Source: Glandiceps talaboti
Taxonomy: Eukaryota; Hemichordata; Enteropneusta; Spengelidae
DNA: 62,000 nt
NCBI RefSeq assembly: GCF_964340395.1
Contig: NC_135555.1
Span: 6,788,931-6,850,930 of the forward strand
Reading direction: 5' to 3'
Positions 60,758 to 62,000 of this stretch are shown in pieces. The position numbers were made by a program, and so were the translations under genes. How positions within the stretch are numbered: position 1 is the first letter of the stretch; each line of letters starts with the position of its first letter. Under the pieces are notes generated by a model. The model saw only the letters and a program-made list of their open reading frames with translations, had not been told where the DNA came from and ran no database searches.

Positions 60758-62000
60758 CAGTGATACCGGTAACTGTGGGAAGGGTCAGAGACTTCAGCTT
60801 TTTTCGACGATATAGACTTCAACACTATCATCAGTTTGAGCGTTTTACAACTACTGGTTGCGGCATTCCTATCTTAGCACCACTCGCAGTGTCGCAATTG
60901 AACACGAAGTATCTTGAACAACTAAGTGCTTTATCTAATAAATCATAGATAATTTTATAAGCGTATTTTTCAGATGACATCATTATTATACAAGGTGTTG
61001 CCATGGTAAAATCGATGACGTATTCTTTACCTTTGCAAACAACCTGAAGATAGTTATTTTCATGAAACTGTACTCATAGCATACCCTGGCTTAATAATTT
61101 CAGTCAAATCTAATGACATCAGACATTTGACGTCAATCATGAATATGCATTACCAATTGCAATGAACATAATATTCCAATGTTTTTCTGCATGGACATTG
61201 ATTCTGTAACAGGATATTAATTTATATACCACTCAGAGCAAATGATGGTTGATCAGTTTATTCACATACGCCAATCGTTCGTATCACACTCCACAACCAT
61301 AACATTAGGAATTAAATTTCAAAGGTTTCTAGTAAATACAAAATTATTTAATTTGTCACAACGGAAAATTTGCCGACTGAAATTAATAAAATTCACAAGT
61401 GTTTTGAATAAACAAATGAAGACTTGTTATAACATGTCTAATCACCGATGTTGACGGTTACTAGGTGTGAATTTGTTCATGTGTACACTCATTACCGGGT
61501 GCGACGTGTTTCAATCTGTAGCATAACAAAGTATGCGCATAAAAATAGAGAAATGTTGATATTTAATAAGTACACACCAGGTGTTTCTTGAAAAGAAATA
61601 CATTGACCATAATGCACAATGAATAAGAGAAATTGAAAACCTCACAGTTTCTGTTCTCTAAATGTGAATACTGCTCTTCAGTGATTTGTTATTTCTAGTT
61701 TGTGTTTGTTCTTTACCATATATACCTAAATCAGCATTCCTAATATATTCCGAAACCTCGTGGTCAGCTGTAACTATGGAATTTGTCATTCTGATGAGGA
61801 TGAGGACAGATCGTAAGCTCAATGCTAAAAAAATTTGAACTGCTTGAAATGTGCGTATAACCTTTGTAAATCATTCCTAAAAGCTGCTAAGAATTAGACG
61901 ATGGCTATGCTCCATTTTGTCTCCTTGAAGAAGCACCACACCATGACACACACACCGTGAACCTTGACAGACTGAAACAGCTCTTTAATCTTGCTGTAAC
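60758..62000. other. Upstream region of the TIR gene, nothing recognised
   Basis: Should contain the promoter and 5' UTR of the - strand TIR gene, but I see no clear TATA or initiator element that I would defend, and no further gene. Confidence 0.5.

Overview
This is a eukaryotic (animal) genomic window: genes are split into short exons with GT/AG introns, and intergenic DNA and introns are full of microsatellites, minisatellites and DNA-transposon remnants. Gene content (LDLa-bearing DEG/ENaC channels and a TIR receptor with Ig, EGF and HYR modules) suggests a marine invertebrate. A minisatellite that has amplified an exon end together with its splice donor is a habit I recall being described in amphioxus, so a cephalochordate is my leading guess; the sequence alone does not prove it.

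Layout. (1) 34-8975, + strand: the 3' part (13 exons, about 520 codons) of a DEG/ENaC channel gene, entering the window inside an array of LDL-receptor class A (LDLa) exons. (2) 9-32.9 kb: intergenic DNA with no convincing host gene. It holds foldback elements, three copies of a 350-380 bp MITE (one lies in an intron of gene 1), two roughly 2.1-2.5 kb elements with TAA/TTA target duplications and G-rich subterminal repeats, and, nested in the first of these, a (TA)n-flanked cluster of palindromes carrying four copies of two different type I hammerhead ribozymes. (3) 32947-46102, + strand: a complete paralogue of gene 1. Its 22 coding exons sum to exactly 980 codons including the stop: N-terminus, TM1, ten LDLa repeats, DEG/ENaC ectodomain, TM2. 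(4) 47619-49813: a TTAA-flanked foldback element between two convergent genes. (5) 49810-60757, - strand: a 16-exon gene (830 codons including the stop) for a single-pass receptor with signal peptide, cadherin-like repeat, uncharacterised region, EGF, Ig, EGF, HYR, TM and cytoplasmic TIR. (6) 60758-62000: upstream of that gene, nothing recognised.

How the parts relate. Genes 1 and 2 are a tandem duplicate pair with the same exon boundaries and intron phases over their shared region. Both look like cation channels carrying a ligand-binding-type LDLa array in the extracellular finger region, so they may be ligand- or lipoprotein-sensing channels (inference). The TIR gene is an unrelated, convergently oriented neighbour that probably acts in innate immune or adhesion signalling (inference). 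The foldback element lies directly against the TIR gene's stop codon and may supply its 3' UTR and poly(A) signal.
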